The notes beneath the pieces were generated by a model. The model had not been told where the DNA came from. It saw only the letters and a list, made by a program, of their open reading frames with translations, and did no database searches. Position numbers and translations under genes: made by a program. Shown piece by piece: positions 9,122-16,642 of a stretch of DNA of 23,954 nt. Position 1 is the stretch's first letter; each line of letters opens with the position of its first letter. Origin of the DNA: RGIG8767 sp964531805 (GTDB lineage Bacteria; Bacillota; Clostridia; Lachnospirales; Lachnospiraceae); NCBI GenBank assembly GCA_964531805.1, contig CAZHGE010000042.1, forward strand, positions 1 to 23,954, in the 5' to 3' direction.

Positions 9122-11050
9122 ATGGGATACAAGAGAATGCAGGCTCTTACACATGATATGGAGAACGTATTCTCAGAAGTTCGTAATGGTACAATTAAGG
9201 TAACAGCTGAAATAATTGACGTATTATTCCAGATTTTAGATGCGCTTGATGAGTACCTGAATAATATTCAGTCTTCTGCTGATGAAGGTACCAATGACAA
9301 TGAAAATCTGATTAAAGCATTGAATGATTTCTTAAACAATAAGAATGGGGGAGCGGCATCTTCTTCAAAAGAGGCTCCTAAAGCGGATGCGGCACCGAAA
9401 GCAGAAGCAGCAAAGGCGGATTCAGCAGACGATAAACATAAGTGGAAAAATCTTAAGTTTAATGAATCCCAGACTCATGTTATTCAGGAAGCAGTTGCTA
9501 AAGGCATGAATGTAATTGGTCTTACTGTATATGTGCAGGAGTCTTGTATCTTAAAGGCAGCCAGAGCATTCTTAGTATATAAGACATTAGAAGATATGGG
9601 TGAAGTAATCATTTCCGATCCTTCAGCCCAGGATATCGAAGATGAAAAATTCGAATATGATTTCAGTATGATTGTAGTTTCTGAGGCTGGTGCTGAAAAA
9701 GCAATTGAAGCAGCTAAGAGCGTATCCGAGATTCAGGAAGTTGTAGGCGGCATTGTTGAAATCGAAGGTGCACCAGTTGCTGCAACAACAAGTGTACAGA
9801 CTGTAGATACAGGTGTAAGTACTGCTAATACTGCAGCAAAAGCAGCAGATGCAAATAAACCAGCAGAGACTACTAAGAAGAAACCAGTTGTAAACCGTAC
9901 TGTTCGTGTAGATATTGAGAAGTTAGATGACTTAATGAATCTTGTCAGCGAGCTTATTATTGCAAAGAACTCTATTGTTTCTGCAACGGATGCAAAAGGC
10001 GGAGCGACTGATAACAGTGGCGTAAATGAGCATATTGAATATCTTGAAAGTGTAACCACTAACCTTCACGAATCTGTTATGAAGGTTCGAATGGTGCCAA
10101 TTGAGACAGTTGTTAATAAATTCCCACGTATGATTCGTGACTTGCAGAAGAAGTTAGGCAAAAAGATGGAATTATACATGAGTGGTGAGGATACAGAATT
10201 AGACCGTACTGTAGTAGATGAAATCGGTGACCCATTGATGCATTTACTTCGTAATTCAGCGGATCATGGAATTGAGTCTGATGAGAAACTCCGTATCCAG
10301 AGAGGCAAGCCGGCAGCTGGTTCCATCCATTTAGATGCTTATCAGGATGGTAATAACGTAGTAATTGAAGTAAGAGATGATGGTAATGGTATTGATGTTC
10401 AGAGCGTAAAAGCAAAAGCAATCGAAAGAGGTACGATTACAGAAGAACAGGCAGCACAGATGACAGACAAAGAAATCATCAACCTGTTATTCCTTCCAAG
10501 TTTCTCTACTGCAAAAACAATTTCAGATGTATCCGGACGAGGCGTAGGTCTTGATGTTGTTAAATCTAAGATTGAATCTTTAAGTGGTGAAGTAGAAGTA
10601 AAGAGTGTACTTGGTGAAGGAAGTACATGGACAATCCGTCTTCCTCTTACACTGGCTATTATTCAGTCCCTTATGGTTATTATCGGTGGCGAAAAATATG
10701 CAATCCCGTTAGGAAATATCCAGACAATTGAAAGTATTGCTCCTGCAGAAATAAAATACGTTCAGCAGAAGGAAGTCATTAATTTAAGAGGAGAAGTTAT
10801 TCCACTTATACGTCTTAATGAAGTGCTGGGATGTGAATCTACCAAGGGCGCAGAAGAAGAACTGGTTGTTGTTATTGTTAAGAAGGGCGACAAGCAGACA
10901 GGTCTTGTAATCGATGAATTAACAGGACAGCAGGAAATCGTTATTAAGTCACTTGGTAAGTACATTAACAAGAGCAAGGTTATCAGCGGTGCTACTATCT
11001 TAGGTAATGGTGAAGTTGCACTTATCGTTGATCCGAATGCATTGATTTAA
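8798..11050 (+). CDS. cheA: CheA, chemotaxis histidine kinase with a duplicated phospho-acceptor segment
   Basis: CheA is the kinase that passes phosphate to CheY and CheB in response to receptors. Residues 1-54 and 55-108 are identical copies of the first two P1 helices, each with the H-box AAHSLKG, placing candidate phospho-acceptors at His46 and His100. The rest of P1 follows copy 2. P2 is at about 212-330, an Ala/Lys-rich linker at 330-362, P3 (dimerisation) at about 365-430, and the P4 kinase domain has the N-box around Asn486 (LLRNSADHG), the G1 box DDGNGID (528 on), the F-box LFLPSFSTA and the G2 box GRGVGLD (580 on). P5, CheW-like, is at about 618-750. The 750 residues equal a usual 696-residue CheA plus one 54-residue copy. 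ATG 8798 has GGGGGTA upstream; ATG 8960 (Met55) would give a canonical CheA but has only a weak, distant AAAAGG. Confidence 0.96.
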   Translation: MDVSQYLEIFIDETKEHLQSLNTSILELEQDPESMDTVNEIFRAAHSLKGMAGTMDVSQYLEIFIDETKEHLQSLNTSILELEQDPESMDTVNEIFRAAHSLKGMAGTMGYKRMQALTHDMENVFSEVRNGTIKVTAEIIDVLFQILDALDEYLNNIQSSADEGTNDNENLIKALNDFLNNKNGGAASSSKEAPKADAAPKAEAAKADSADDKHKWKNLKFNESQTHVIQEAVAKGMNVIGLTVYVQESCILKAARAFLVYKTLEDMGEVIISDPSAQDIEDEKFEYDFSMIVVSEAGAEKAIEAAKSVSEIQEVVGGIVEIEGAPVAATTSVQTVDTGVSTANTAAKAADANKPAETTKKKPVVNRTVRVDIEKLDDLMNLVSELIIAKNSIVSATDAKGGATDNSGVNEHIEYLESVTTNLHESVMKVRMVPIETVVNKFPRMIRDLQKKLGKKMELYMSGEDTELDRTVVDEIGDPLMHLLRNSADHGIESDEKLRIQRGKPAAGSIHLDAYQDGNNVVIEVRDDGNGIDVQSVKAKAIERGTITEEQAAQMTDKEIINLLFLPSFSTAKTISDVSGRGVGLDVVKSKIESLSGEVEVKSVLGEGSTWTIRLPLTLAIIQSLMVIIGGEKYAIPLGNIQTIESIAPAEIKYVQQKEVINLRGEVIPLIRLNEVLGCESTKGAEEELVVVIVKKGDKQTGLVIDELTGQQEIVIKSLGKYINKSKVISGATILGNGEVALIVDPNALI

Positions 11051-11063
11051 GGAGGACTACGAC

Positions 11064-11534
11064 ATGGATGAAATGAAAGTATTTGCTGGAGTAGTACAGT
11101 ACATAAAAGTGGAAATGGGTGTGGAAACATTCGGTATCGATATCAGTTATGTAGATAATATCGTTAGAATGCAGCACATTACCCGCGTTCCGGACACACC
11201 TAATTATATTAAGGGGGTTATCAATCTTCGTGGTGAGATTGTGCCAATCATGAATCTTCGATTGAAAATGGGATTAGAAGAAATCGAAGAAACAAAAGCA
11301 ACAAGAATTATCATCATTAAGATGGATCAGATTGGTAAAATTGGTCTGATTGTTGACTGCGTAAAAGAAGTTATTTCTTTGTCAGAAGATCAGATGGAAG
11401 TAAATAAACATGATAATAAGGATGATACACAGCACTTTGTCAGTGCTGTAGGAAAGGTTGGCGATTACATTATTTCATTACTCGATTTGAATACAGTAGT
11501 AATGGATAAGTCAGCTAAGGAGGAAAAAGAATGA
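11064..11534 (+). CDS. cheW: CheW, receptor-kinase coupling protein
   Basis: CheW links chemoreceptors to the P5 domain of CheA in the sensory array. The 156-residue protein is a single CheW-like SH3-type domain. Characteristic pieces are FGIDISYVDNIVRMQHIT near residues 22-39, VPDTPNYIKGVINLRGEIVP in the middle, and the closing strand IISLLDLNTVV. An excellent ribosome binding site (AAGGAGG, 11049-11055) overlaps the cheA stop region eight bases before ATG. The stop overlaps the cheC start (ATGA at 11531). The order cheA-cheW-cheC-cheD is that of Bacillus and clostridial fla/che operons. Confidence 0.97.
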   Translation: MDEMKVFAGVVQYIKVEMGVETFGIDISYVDNIVRMQHITRVPDTPNYIKGVINLRGEIVPIMNLRLKMGLEEIEETKATRIIIIKMDQIGKIGLIVDCVKEVISLSEDQMEVNKHDNKDDTQHFVSAVGKVGDYIISLLDLNTVVMDKSAKEEKE

Positions 11535-12145
11535 GTAATTTGACATTAGAAGAAATGTCAACTACTTATTATGATGTATTAAAAGAAATTGGTAATATAG
11601 GGGCAGGGAACGCAACCACTGCCCTTGCCAGTTTATTACAGAGTAAAGTTGACATGAAGGTTCCAAACGTCATGATGCTTGATTTCAAAGACGTAGGAAA
11701 CCTGCTTGGAGGCGAAGAACAGGAACTTGTGGCAGCTTATCTCGGTGTAGAAGGCGATATTACAGGTAGTATCCTGTTTTTGATCCAAAAAGAAACGGCC
11801 ATGATGATGGCAAGAAAATTATTGGGCGATTATTGCGGAGATGATCTTGGTGAAATGGAGCGTTCCGCAGTAAAGGAAGTATCTAATATTATCACGGGTT
11901 CTTATCTGAATGCACTTGCAACTTTAACGAATCTGACGATTTATCCGTCAGTGCCGGATCTTGCAGTAGATATGGCAGGAGCCATTTTAAGTGTACCTGC
12001 GATTGAATTTGGTATTATGGGAGATAAGATTCTGCTGATCCAGTCGCAATTAACGAATGAAATAGAGATGGAAGGTTTTTTCATCATGGTGCCAGACGTG
12101 GATTCATATGAGAAAATTTTACGTTCTTTGGGTATCCCGGTATAG
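11531..12145 (+). CDS. cheC: CheC, CheY-P phosphatase and CheD partner
   Basis: CheC dephosphorylates CheY-P and binds CheD, giving feedback adaptation in Bacillus-type chemotaxis. The 204 residues match the family. Both pseudo-symmetric active sites carry the E-x2-N motif: Glu19/Asn22 in KEIGNIGAGNA and Glu116/Asn119 in VKEVSNIITGS. Two functional-looking sites are usual for CheC, unlike the single-site paralogues. Translation is coupled to cheW by a four-base overlap. The stop codon lies next to the loop of a strong hairpin that precedes cheD. Confidence 0.97.
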   Translation: MSNLTLEEMSTTYYDVLKEIGNIGAGNATTALASLLQSKVDMKVPNVMMLDFKDVGNLLGGEEQELVAAYLGVEGDITGSILFLIQKETAMMMARKLLGDYCGDDLGEMERSAVKEVSNIITGSYLNALATLTNLTIYPSVPDLAVDMAGAILSVPAIEFGIMGDKILLIQSQLTNEIEMEGFFIMVPDVDSYEKILRSLGIPV

Positions 12146-12163
12146 TCATATACCGGAATATCC
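12130..12163 (+). other. Hairpin spanning the cheC stop and the cheC-cheD gap
   Basis: CCGGTATA (12137-12144) pairs perfectly with TATACCGG (12149-12156) around a GTCA loop. After one C/A mismatch the stem extends six more pairs (12130-12135 with 12158-12163, one G-T). The cheC stop codon is inside the structure. No T-run follows, so it does not look like an intrinsic terminator. It ends about 12 bases before the cheD ribosome binding site, so a role in RNA stability or in setting CheC:CheD output is an inference. Confidence 0.75.
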
Positions 12164-12189
12164 TTATCTTAATGTTGGGGATTAGTAAG

Positions 12190-12669
12190 ATGGAGATAAA
12201 AGTAGGAATGGCGGATCTCAATGTTTGTGAGAGTCCGGACAGTATTACTACATTAGGATTAGGGTCCTGCGTAGGTGTTGTATTATACGACCCTATGGTT
12301 AAAAAATGTGGTATGGTCCATGTAATGCTGCCAGATAGTACAGCAATTACAAATAATCAAAACATTGCCAAATTCGCAGACACAGGAATAGATGAATGCT
12401 TACGTCGGGTATTAGCTATCGGAGCTAAAAGAGAGCGTTTGATTGCTAAAATAGCAGGCGGTTCCCAGATGTTTAGTGTAAATACAAGTAATGCGATGCT
12501 TCGCGTAGGAGATCGTAATGTGGAAGCGGTAAGAAAAAAACTGGGAGAATTAAAGATTCCTATTATTGCGGCAGATACAGGGGAGAATTATGGACGTACC
12601 GTTATTTTTTACCCTGAAACAGGAGATTATCTGATCCGTGCGATCGGTAAGGAACCAAGAACAATATAG
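12190..12669 (+). CDS. cheD: CheD, chemoreceptor glutamine deamidase
   Basis: CheD deamidates receptor glutamines and, when bound to CheC, increases CheC phosphatase activity. I place the start at ATG 12190 (159 residues), preceded by TTGGGGA (12175-12181). An in-frame ATG at 12172 has no ribosome binding site. With this start the catalytic triad reads Thr21, Cys27 (LGLGSCVGVV) and His44 (GMVHVMLP), the same numbering as the characterised Thermotoga CheD, which supports the choice. KIAGGSQMF, a conserved family segment, lies further on. The gap to cheC contains a strong hairpin; the next gene begins within about 15 bases of the stop. Confidence 0.96.
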   Translation: MEIKVGMADLNVCESPDSITTLGLGSCVGVVLYDPMVKKCGMVHVMLPDSTAITNNQNIAKFADTGIDECLRRVLAIGAKRERLIAKIAGGSQMFSVNTSNAMLRVGDRNVEAVRKKLGELKIPIIAADTGENYGRTVIFYPETGDYLIRAIGKEPRTI

Positions 12670-12684
12670 GATGTGAATGGAAAT

Positions 12685-12999
12685 ATGAATAAAAATCTGA
12701 AAATGCTTCCGATATATATCATGTTGATTACCGGAGCAGTCACCAGTATTATTACATATATGCTGCATTATGAAGGCAAAACGGCCCTGCTTATTTTGCT
12801 GGGTGTTTTGCTTTTCTTCTATATCGCAGGCAGTATGTTTGCAAGCCTGATCAACCGCTTTGAAAAAGAGCAGGAAGAAAAGGAAAGAGCGCGTATAGAA
12901 GAAGAGGGCAAGGTGTTGGCAAAACAACTTGCTGAAATGAATGAAGAAAAAGAGACAGCGAATGATGAAAACAGTGTAAAGGATGCGGGAGAACAATAG
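12685..12999 (+). CDS. Small membrane protein with coiled-coil tail, unknown function
   Basis: I do not recognise a named family. With ATG 12685 the product has 104 residues: two hydrophobic segments (about 8-27 and 33-55) and then a highly charged, Glu/Lys-rich helix (about 57-90) that should form a coiled coil in the cytoplasm, with an acidic tail. GTG at 12673, in the same frame, would add four residues, but it sits inside the best ribosome-site match (TAGGATGTGA, 12667-12676). The stop is one base before the fliA ATG. Its position between cheD and fliA suggests a motility-linked role, but nothing in the sequence shows what it does. Confidence 0.8.
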   Translation: MNKNLKMLPIYIMLITGAVTSIITYMLHYEGKTALLILLGVLLFFYIAGSMFASLINRFEKEQEEKERARIEEEGKVLAKQLAEMNEEKETANDENSVKDAGEQ

Positions 13000-13000
13000 G

Positions 13001-13762
13001 ATGGATGACAACGCAAGAATGAAACTTTGGCAGGATTATGCCAAATATAAGTCTGCGGACATACGTGAAAAACTCATATTGGAATATGCGCCTCTTGTGA
13101 AACTGGTAGCAGGAAGATTGAGTATGTACTTAGGATATAATGTGGAATACGAAGATCTTGTCAGCTATGGTATTTTTGGGCTGATAGATGCTATAGATAA
13201 GTTTGAATATGCCAAAGCAGTAAAGTTTGAAACGTATGCATCTCTGCGCATTCGAGGCGCTATTTTAGACCAGATTCGTAAAATGGACTGGATACCGCGT
13301 ACAATCCGTCAAAAGCAGAAGCAGATTGATGCGGCAATGAAGGAATTTGAGATTACACATGGCAGACAGGCAACGGATGCAGAACTGGCACAGCAGTTAG
13401 GAATTCAGGAAGAGGAGTTTGTAGAGTGGCAGTCTCAGATGAAAGTTACAAATGTAGTTTCCCTGAATGAATTTATGGAACAGGGAAGTGATGTTGCAAA
13501 TAGAAAAGATGCATCATCTCATTATGCCCAGCCAGAAGAAGCTTATGAGCAGGGAGAGTTAAAGGAAGTATTAAAGGATGCCCTGGAACTTTTAACAGAA
13601 AAGGAACGCCGGGTAATTGAATTGTATTACTATGAAGAATTGACGTTAAAAGAAATAAGTGTTGTATTGGAAGTATCAGAATCCAGAATTTCTCAGTTAC
13701 ATACAAAAGCACTTCAGAAAATGAAGGGAAAAATGGGTAAATATATGGGGATTCTTAGTTAG
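13001..13762 (+). CDS. fliA: FliA/SigD, sigma-28 flagellar sigma factor
   Basis: This is the alternative sigma factor for late flagellar and chemotaxis genes (FliA; SigD in Bacillus, WhiG family). Region 2 spans about residues 20-95, with EDLVSYGIFGLIDAIDKFE and KFETYASLRIRGAILDQIRK. Region 3 begins at DWIPRTIRQKQKQID. Region 4 is near the C-terminus, with LTEKERRVIELYYYEELTLK and a helix-turn-helix around VLEVSESRISQLHTKALQKM. The chosen start, ATG 13001 (253 residues), has GGGAG (12987-12991) at good spacing; an in-frame ATG at 12983 lies inside the previous gene. It corresponds to sigD after cheD in Bacillus. I found no convincing sigma-28 promoter for any gene in the window. Confidence 0.97.
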   Translation: MDDNARMKLWQDYAKYKSADIREKLILEYAPLVKLVAGRLSMYLGYNVEYEDLVSYGIFGLIDAIDKFEYAKAVKFETYASLRIRGAILDQIRKMDWIPRTIRQKQKQIDAAMKEFEITHGRQATDAELAQQLGIQEEEFVEWQSQMKVTNVVSLNEFMEQGSDVANRKDASSHYAQPEEAYEQGELKEVLKDALELLTEKERRVIELYYYEELTLKEISVVLEVSESRISQLHTKALQKMKGKMGKYMGILS

Positions 13763-13792
13763 TAATTGTGTGCACGTAAAGATGAGGGGCCT

Positions 13793-15382
13793 ATGAATGC
13801 TTACTATCAGATTATAAATGATGATTTTGGAACAAAATTAAAATTTTATCCACCAACAGATGGTGGAAAGGCAACAGTGGATGTCCAGCTTTTAATGGAT
13901 TATCTTAATTTTCATAAGATACCATTTCAGGCAAAGGATCTTTCTGTTGCGACGGCAGCTATAAAGGAAGAGACTGTGATTACTTTGAATGCGCAGCGTT
14001 CTTTGCCGGTGCCGGAGGATTTTCGTGTTGAAGTTTCGGATGGAAATATGGAGGCTGTTTGCTATTTTGTACCGCCGTCTAATGATGGAAGCCGCTTGAG
14101 AAAGGGAGATATTTTAGACCAAATCCGAAATAAGAAAATTATATTTGGCGTGGATGAAAGTGTGATTGATGCTTATATAGAGAATCCTCGTTATTTAGAA
14201 AATATAGTAGTTGCCCTTGGTCAGGAGCCAAGACATGGAACAGATGCCCGTATTGAATATTTTTTCAATACGGATTTAAAAGCGCGTCCGACTTTAAATG
14301 AAGACGGAAGTGTTGACTTTTTTAATTTGAATATTATCAATCACTGCGAAGCAGGAGAATTGTTAGCAAGATTATATCCAGAAGACAGAGGGGATGCTGG
14401 ATCTGATGTATTTGGTAACAAAATCAGTCCCCGTTCTGTAAAACATGATATTTTGCGTTTTAATAAAAATGTAAGACAGTCTGATGACAAACTGGAATTA
14501 TATGCAATAGAAAGCGGTCATGTAACATTAGTAGAAGGTCGTGTATTTGTTTCCAATTTAATGGAAGTGGAAAATGTAGATAACTCTACGGGTAACATTG
14601 AATACGATGGGAATGTTCAGGTAAATGGTAATGTATGTTCCAACTTTAAGGTTAATGCTACCGGTAATGTAGAAGTACGAGGTGTTGTAGAAGGTGCTAT
14701 TATTGAAGCGGGTGGTAATATTACCATTGCCAAGGGAATGAATGGTATGAGTAAAGGCATACTTAGGGCTAAAGGTAATGTCATTGCCAAGTTTTTAGAA
14801 AATTCAACGGTAGAAACCAATGGATATGTGGAAGCTGGTTCTATTATGCATTGTAATGTTATGGCAGGTACCGAAGTCCATGTCAATGGAAAGAAAGGCT
14901 TTATTTCCGGTGGACATGTAGCGGCTACATCTCTTATCGATGTTAAAACATTAGGATCAGAAATGGGTACGGACACTGTTGTAGAAGTAGGAGTTAGTCC
15001 GGTAGTAAGAAAACGTCACAAAGATTTAAATGATCAGATTGTGGCAGATATGAAGATTATTGAACGTGCCGTTCCGATTTTAGAAGCAGCACGGGATAAA
15101 TATCAGGCTGGTAAGGAATTGAGCGAATCCCAGATTGAAAATGTAAGGGAATTGGCAGAGGTCATTAAGTCCAAGCGTGTGACATTAGCACAGGCTCAGG
15201 AGGAGTTATTTGATATTGACCAGCTTCTTTCCGAAGAAAAACCGGCACAGGTAGTTGTACAGAAGGTGGTATATTCCGGTACGAAGATTATTATTTCGGA
15301 TGTGTCCAAAATCGTAAAGGAAAGTATGCAATATTGTCGTTTTATCCGCTTTAAGGGTGATGTTAAGATGGTTGGTATGTAA
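13793..15382 (+). CDS. FapA-like flagellar assembly protein (DUF342)
   Basis: The protein belongs to the DUF342/FapA family, linked in some bacteria to flagellar assembly or polar targeting; its biochemical role is not settled. The N-terminal region has FYPPTDGGKATVDVQLLMDY, typical of the family. Residues about 236-389 contain short glycine-rich repeats such as GNVEVRGVVEGAIIEAGGNI, which should fold as a right-handed beta-helix. A charged coiled-coil segment (about 400-486) and a small C-terminal beta domain follow. Start ATG 13793 (529 residues) has GAGGGG three bases upstream, slightly close; TTG at 13766 would add nine unconvincing residues. The gene directly follows fliA. A large hairpin lies immediately after the stop. 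Confidence 0.9.
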   Translation: MNAYYQIINDDFGTKLKFYPPTDGGKATVDVQLLMDYLNFHKIPFQAKDLSVATAAIKEETVITLNAQRSLPVPEDFRVEVSDGNMEAVCYFVPPSNDGSRLRKGDILDQIRNKKIIFGVDESVIDAYIENPRYLENIVVALGQEPRHGTDARIEYFFNTDLKARPTLNEDGSVDFFNLNIINHCEAGELLARLYPEDRGDAGSDVFGNKISPRSVKHDILRFNKNVRQSDDKLELYAIESGHVTLVEGRVFVSNLMEVENVDNSTGNIEYDGNVQVNGNVCSNFKVNATGNVEVRGVVEGAIIEAGGNITIAKGMNGMSKGILRAKGNVIAKFLENSTVETNGYVEAGSIMHCNVMAGTEVHVNGKKGFISGGHVAATSLIDVKTLGSEMGTDTVVEVGVSPVVRKRHKDLNDQIVADMKIIERAVPILEAARDKYQAGKELSESQIENVRELAEVIKSKRVTLAQAQEELFDIDQLLSEEKPAQVVVQKVVYSGTKIIISDVSKIVKESMQYCRFIRFKGDVKMVGM

Positions 15383-15383
15383 A

Positions 15384-15443
15384 ACACAAAAAGATTTTCT
15401 AACGCTGCAAAAGACGCAGCATAAGAAAATCTATGTTTTGTGT
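15384..15443 (+). other. Large three-tier hairpin between fapA-like gene and next ORF
   Basis: Three nested arms pair perfectly: ACACAAAA (15384-15391) with TTTTGTGT (15436-15443); AGATTTTCT (15392-15400) with AGAAAATCT (15424-15432); and GCTGC (15404-15408) with GCAGC (15416-15420). That is 22 base pairs with small asymmetric interruptions (ATG on one side, AAC/ATA inside). It begins one base after the DUF342 stop. The 3' arm has TTTT but not a classic terminal T-run, so partial termination, RNA processing or 3'-end protection are all possible. Confidence 0.8.
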
Positions 15444-15445
15444 AG

Positions 15446-15469
15446 CAAGTTTGTGCAAGCACAAACTTG
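15446..15469 (+). other. Perfect 11-bp hairpin upstream of small ORF
   Basis: CAAGTTTGTGC (15446-15456) and GCACAAACTTG (15459-15469) are perfect reverse complements separated by AA, giving a tight CAAG-like tetraloop. It follows the larger hairpin by two bases and ends eight bases before the GGAGGGA ribosome binding site (15478-15484) of the next gene. No T-run follows, so termination is unlikely. Confidence 0.8.
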
Positions 15470-15489
15470 TGGAGAATGGAGGGAAGTAA

Positions 15490-15804
15490 ATGGCGATCAG
15501 TCCTATTTTATTTAATGGTACTGTAACTCGTATGCAGGATGTGACACAGATTAAACAGAATGAAGATATGAAAGGCATGGTCGATCAGACGAACTTCCAA
15601 AATACATTTCATAAGCAGATTGACCATAAATTGAATCAGGTACACCAAAGTGATAATGCAGAAAACAGACAGAAAAAGTTTGATGCAAAAGATAAGGGTG
15701 ATAATGAGTACAGCGGTGATGGAGGCAAAAGACGTCAGCAGAATAAGCAGGCAGACGGAAAAGTAATTGCGAAAAAGCTTGGTGGATTTGACATGAAAGT
15801 ATAA
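15490..15804 (+). CDS. Small hydrophilic protein of unknown function in the flagellar operon
   Basis: I recognise no domain in these 104 residues. The first 30 residues begin MAISPILFNGTVTRMQDV; the remainder is very polar and rich in Gln, Asn, Lys and Asp, with no membrane segment or signal peptide, and is probably largely disordered apart from a short amphipathic C-terminus (KVIAKKLGGFDMKV). A strong ribosome binding site (GGAGGGA, 15478-15484) supports the start. The gene is preceded by two consecutive RNA hairpins, the longest gap in the operon, so it may be controlled separately from the genes upstream. A secreted or hook-related flagellar accessory role is possible but unproven. Confidence 0.75.
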   Translation: MAISPILFNGTVTRMQDVTQIKQNEDMKGMVDQTNFQNTFHKQIDHKLNQVHQSDNAENRQKKFDAKDKGDNEYSGDGGKRRQQNKQADGKVIAKKLGGFDMKV

Positions 15805-15841
15805 GATAGAATTTATAGATACACAGGATGGAAAAGTAACA

Positions 15842-16642
15842 ATGGAGATATTACAGATTGTAGTTTTGATTTTGGGAGCGCTTTTGTTTACGGTTAGTTT
15901 TTTTATTCCGGACAAACAGGTCAATACAAAGGAAATAAAAGAAAAAGAAGAGCGCATTTTTAAAGAATTGGTGGAACGTGAGATACCTGACATACGTAGA
16001 AAGATTGATGAGGCTACGGAAGAAAGTATTGAACGTGCAAAAGAAAATACACAACGTCAGATGGAACGGCTGACAAATGAAAAGATGATGGCTATCAATG
16101 AATATTCCGATACTGTTATGACGGAAATTCATAAAAATCATGAGGAAGCTGTATTTCTTTATGATATGCTCAATAACAAGCATGCACAGGTTAAGAATAC
16201 GGCTGCTGAATTGTCTCAGGTAATGAAGCAGTCAAAGCAGGTACAAACTGCGGCTAAGAACACCAAGGTAAAAGAGGAAAAGAAACATACAGAATCTGTT
16301 TCAACTAAAGAAAGTAAGAAAAAAGCACCAGTAGAAGTTCAGGTTACAGAACCAGAAACTTCATTTGAACCAATGGCAGCAAAGGAATTAGAAGTTATTA
16401 TTCCACCAGAAATACCGTCCCAGGAAGTAACAGAGGTGATGTCAGATAAGGAAATTGTGGAGGCATCGACTGTTAATAATGTGGAGATTATGTTTGCTAC
16501 AGAAGGCAATGAAGAAAACAGCAATGACCGTATTTTAGAACTGCATAAAGCAGGAAAATCCAATATGGCAATTGCAAGGGAATTAGGATTGGGTATCGGA
16601 GAAGTAAAACTGGTAATTGATCTGTTTAAGGGTGGAATGTAA
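15842..16642 (+). CDS. SwrB/DUF6115-like membrane protein with C-terminal HTH-like motif
   Basis: A single N-terminal membrane helix (about residues 4-22) anchors a long charged coiled coil (about 28-120), then a low-complexity Lys/Glu/Pro/Thr region (about 130-225). A conserved C-terminal helical motif follows, RILELHKAGKSNMAIARELG then LGIGEVKLVIDLFKGG. This layout matches DUF6115 proteins and resembles Bacillus SwrB, which sits in the same place after sigD and promotes flagellar export-gate activation. The C-terminal motif looks like a homeodomain-type helix-turn-helix, but in a membrane-tethered protein it may be a protein-interaction module. GGATGG upstream supports the start. The stop overlaps the next ATG by one base (TAATG). 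The link to SwrB rests on architecture and gene order, not on clear sequence identity. Confidence 0.82.
   Translation: MEILQIVVLILGALLFTVSFFIPDKQVNTKEIKEKEERIFKELVEREIPDIRRKIDEATEESIERAKENTQRQMERLTNEKMMAINEYSDTVMTEIHKNHEEAVFLYDMLNNKHAQVKNTAAELSQVMKQSKQVQTAAKNTKVKEEKKHTESVSTKESKKKAPVEVQVTEPETSFEPMAAKELEVIIPPEIPSQEVTEVMSDKEIVEASTVNNVEIMFATEGNEENSNDRILELHKAGKSNMAIARELGLGIGEVKLVIDLFKGGM

Noticed and set aside
15384..15469. Interpretation of the paired hairpins as a simple intrinsic terminator
   Set aside because: Neither stem is GC-rich with a following T-run, and the downstream genes have no visible promoter of their own, so full termination here would silence them.
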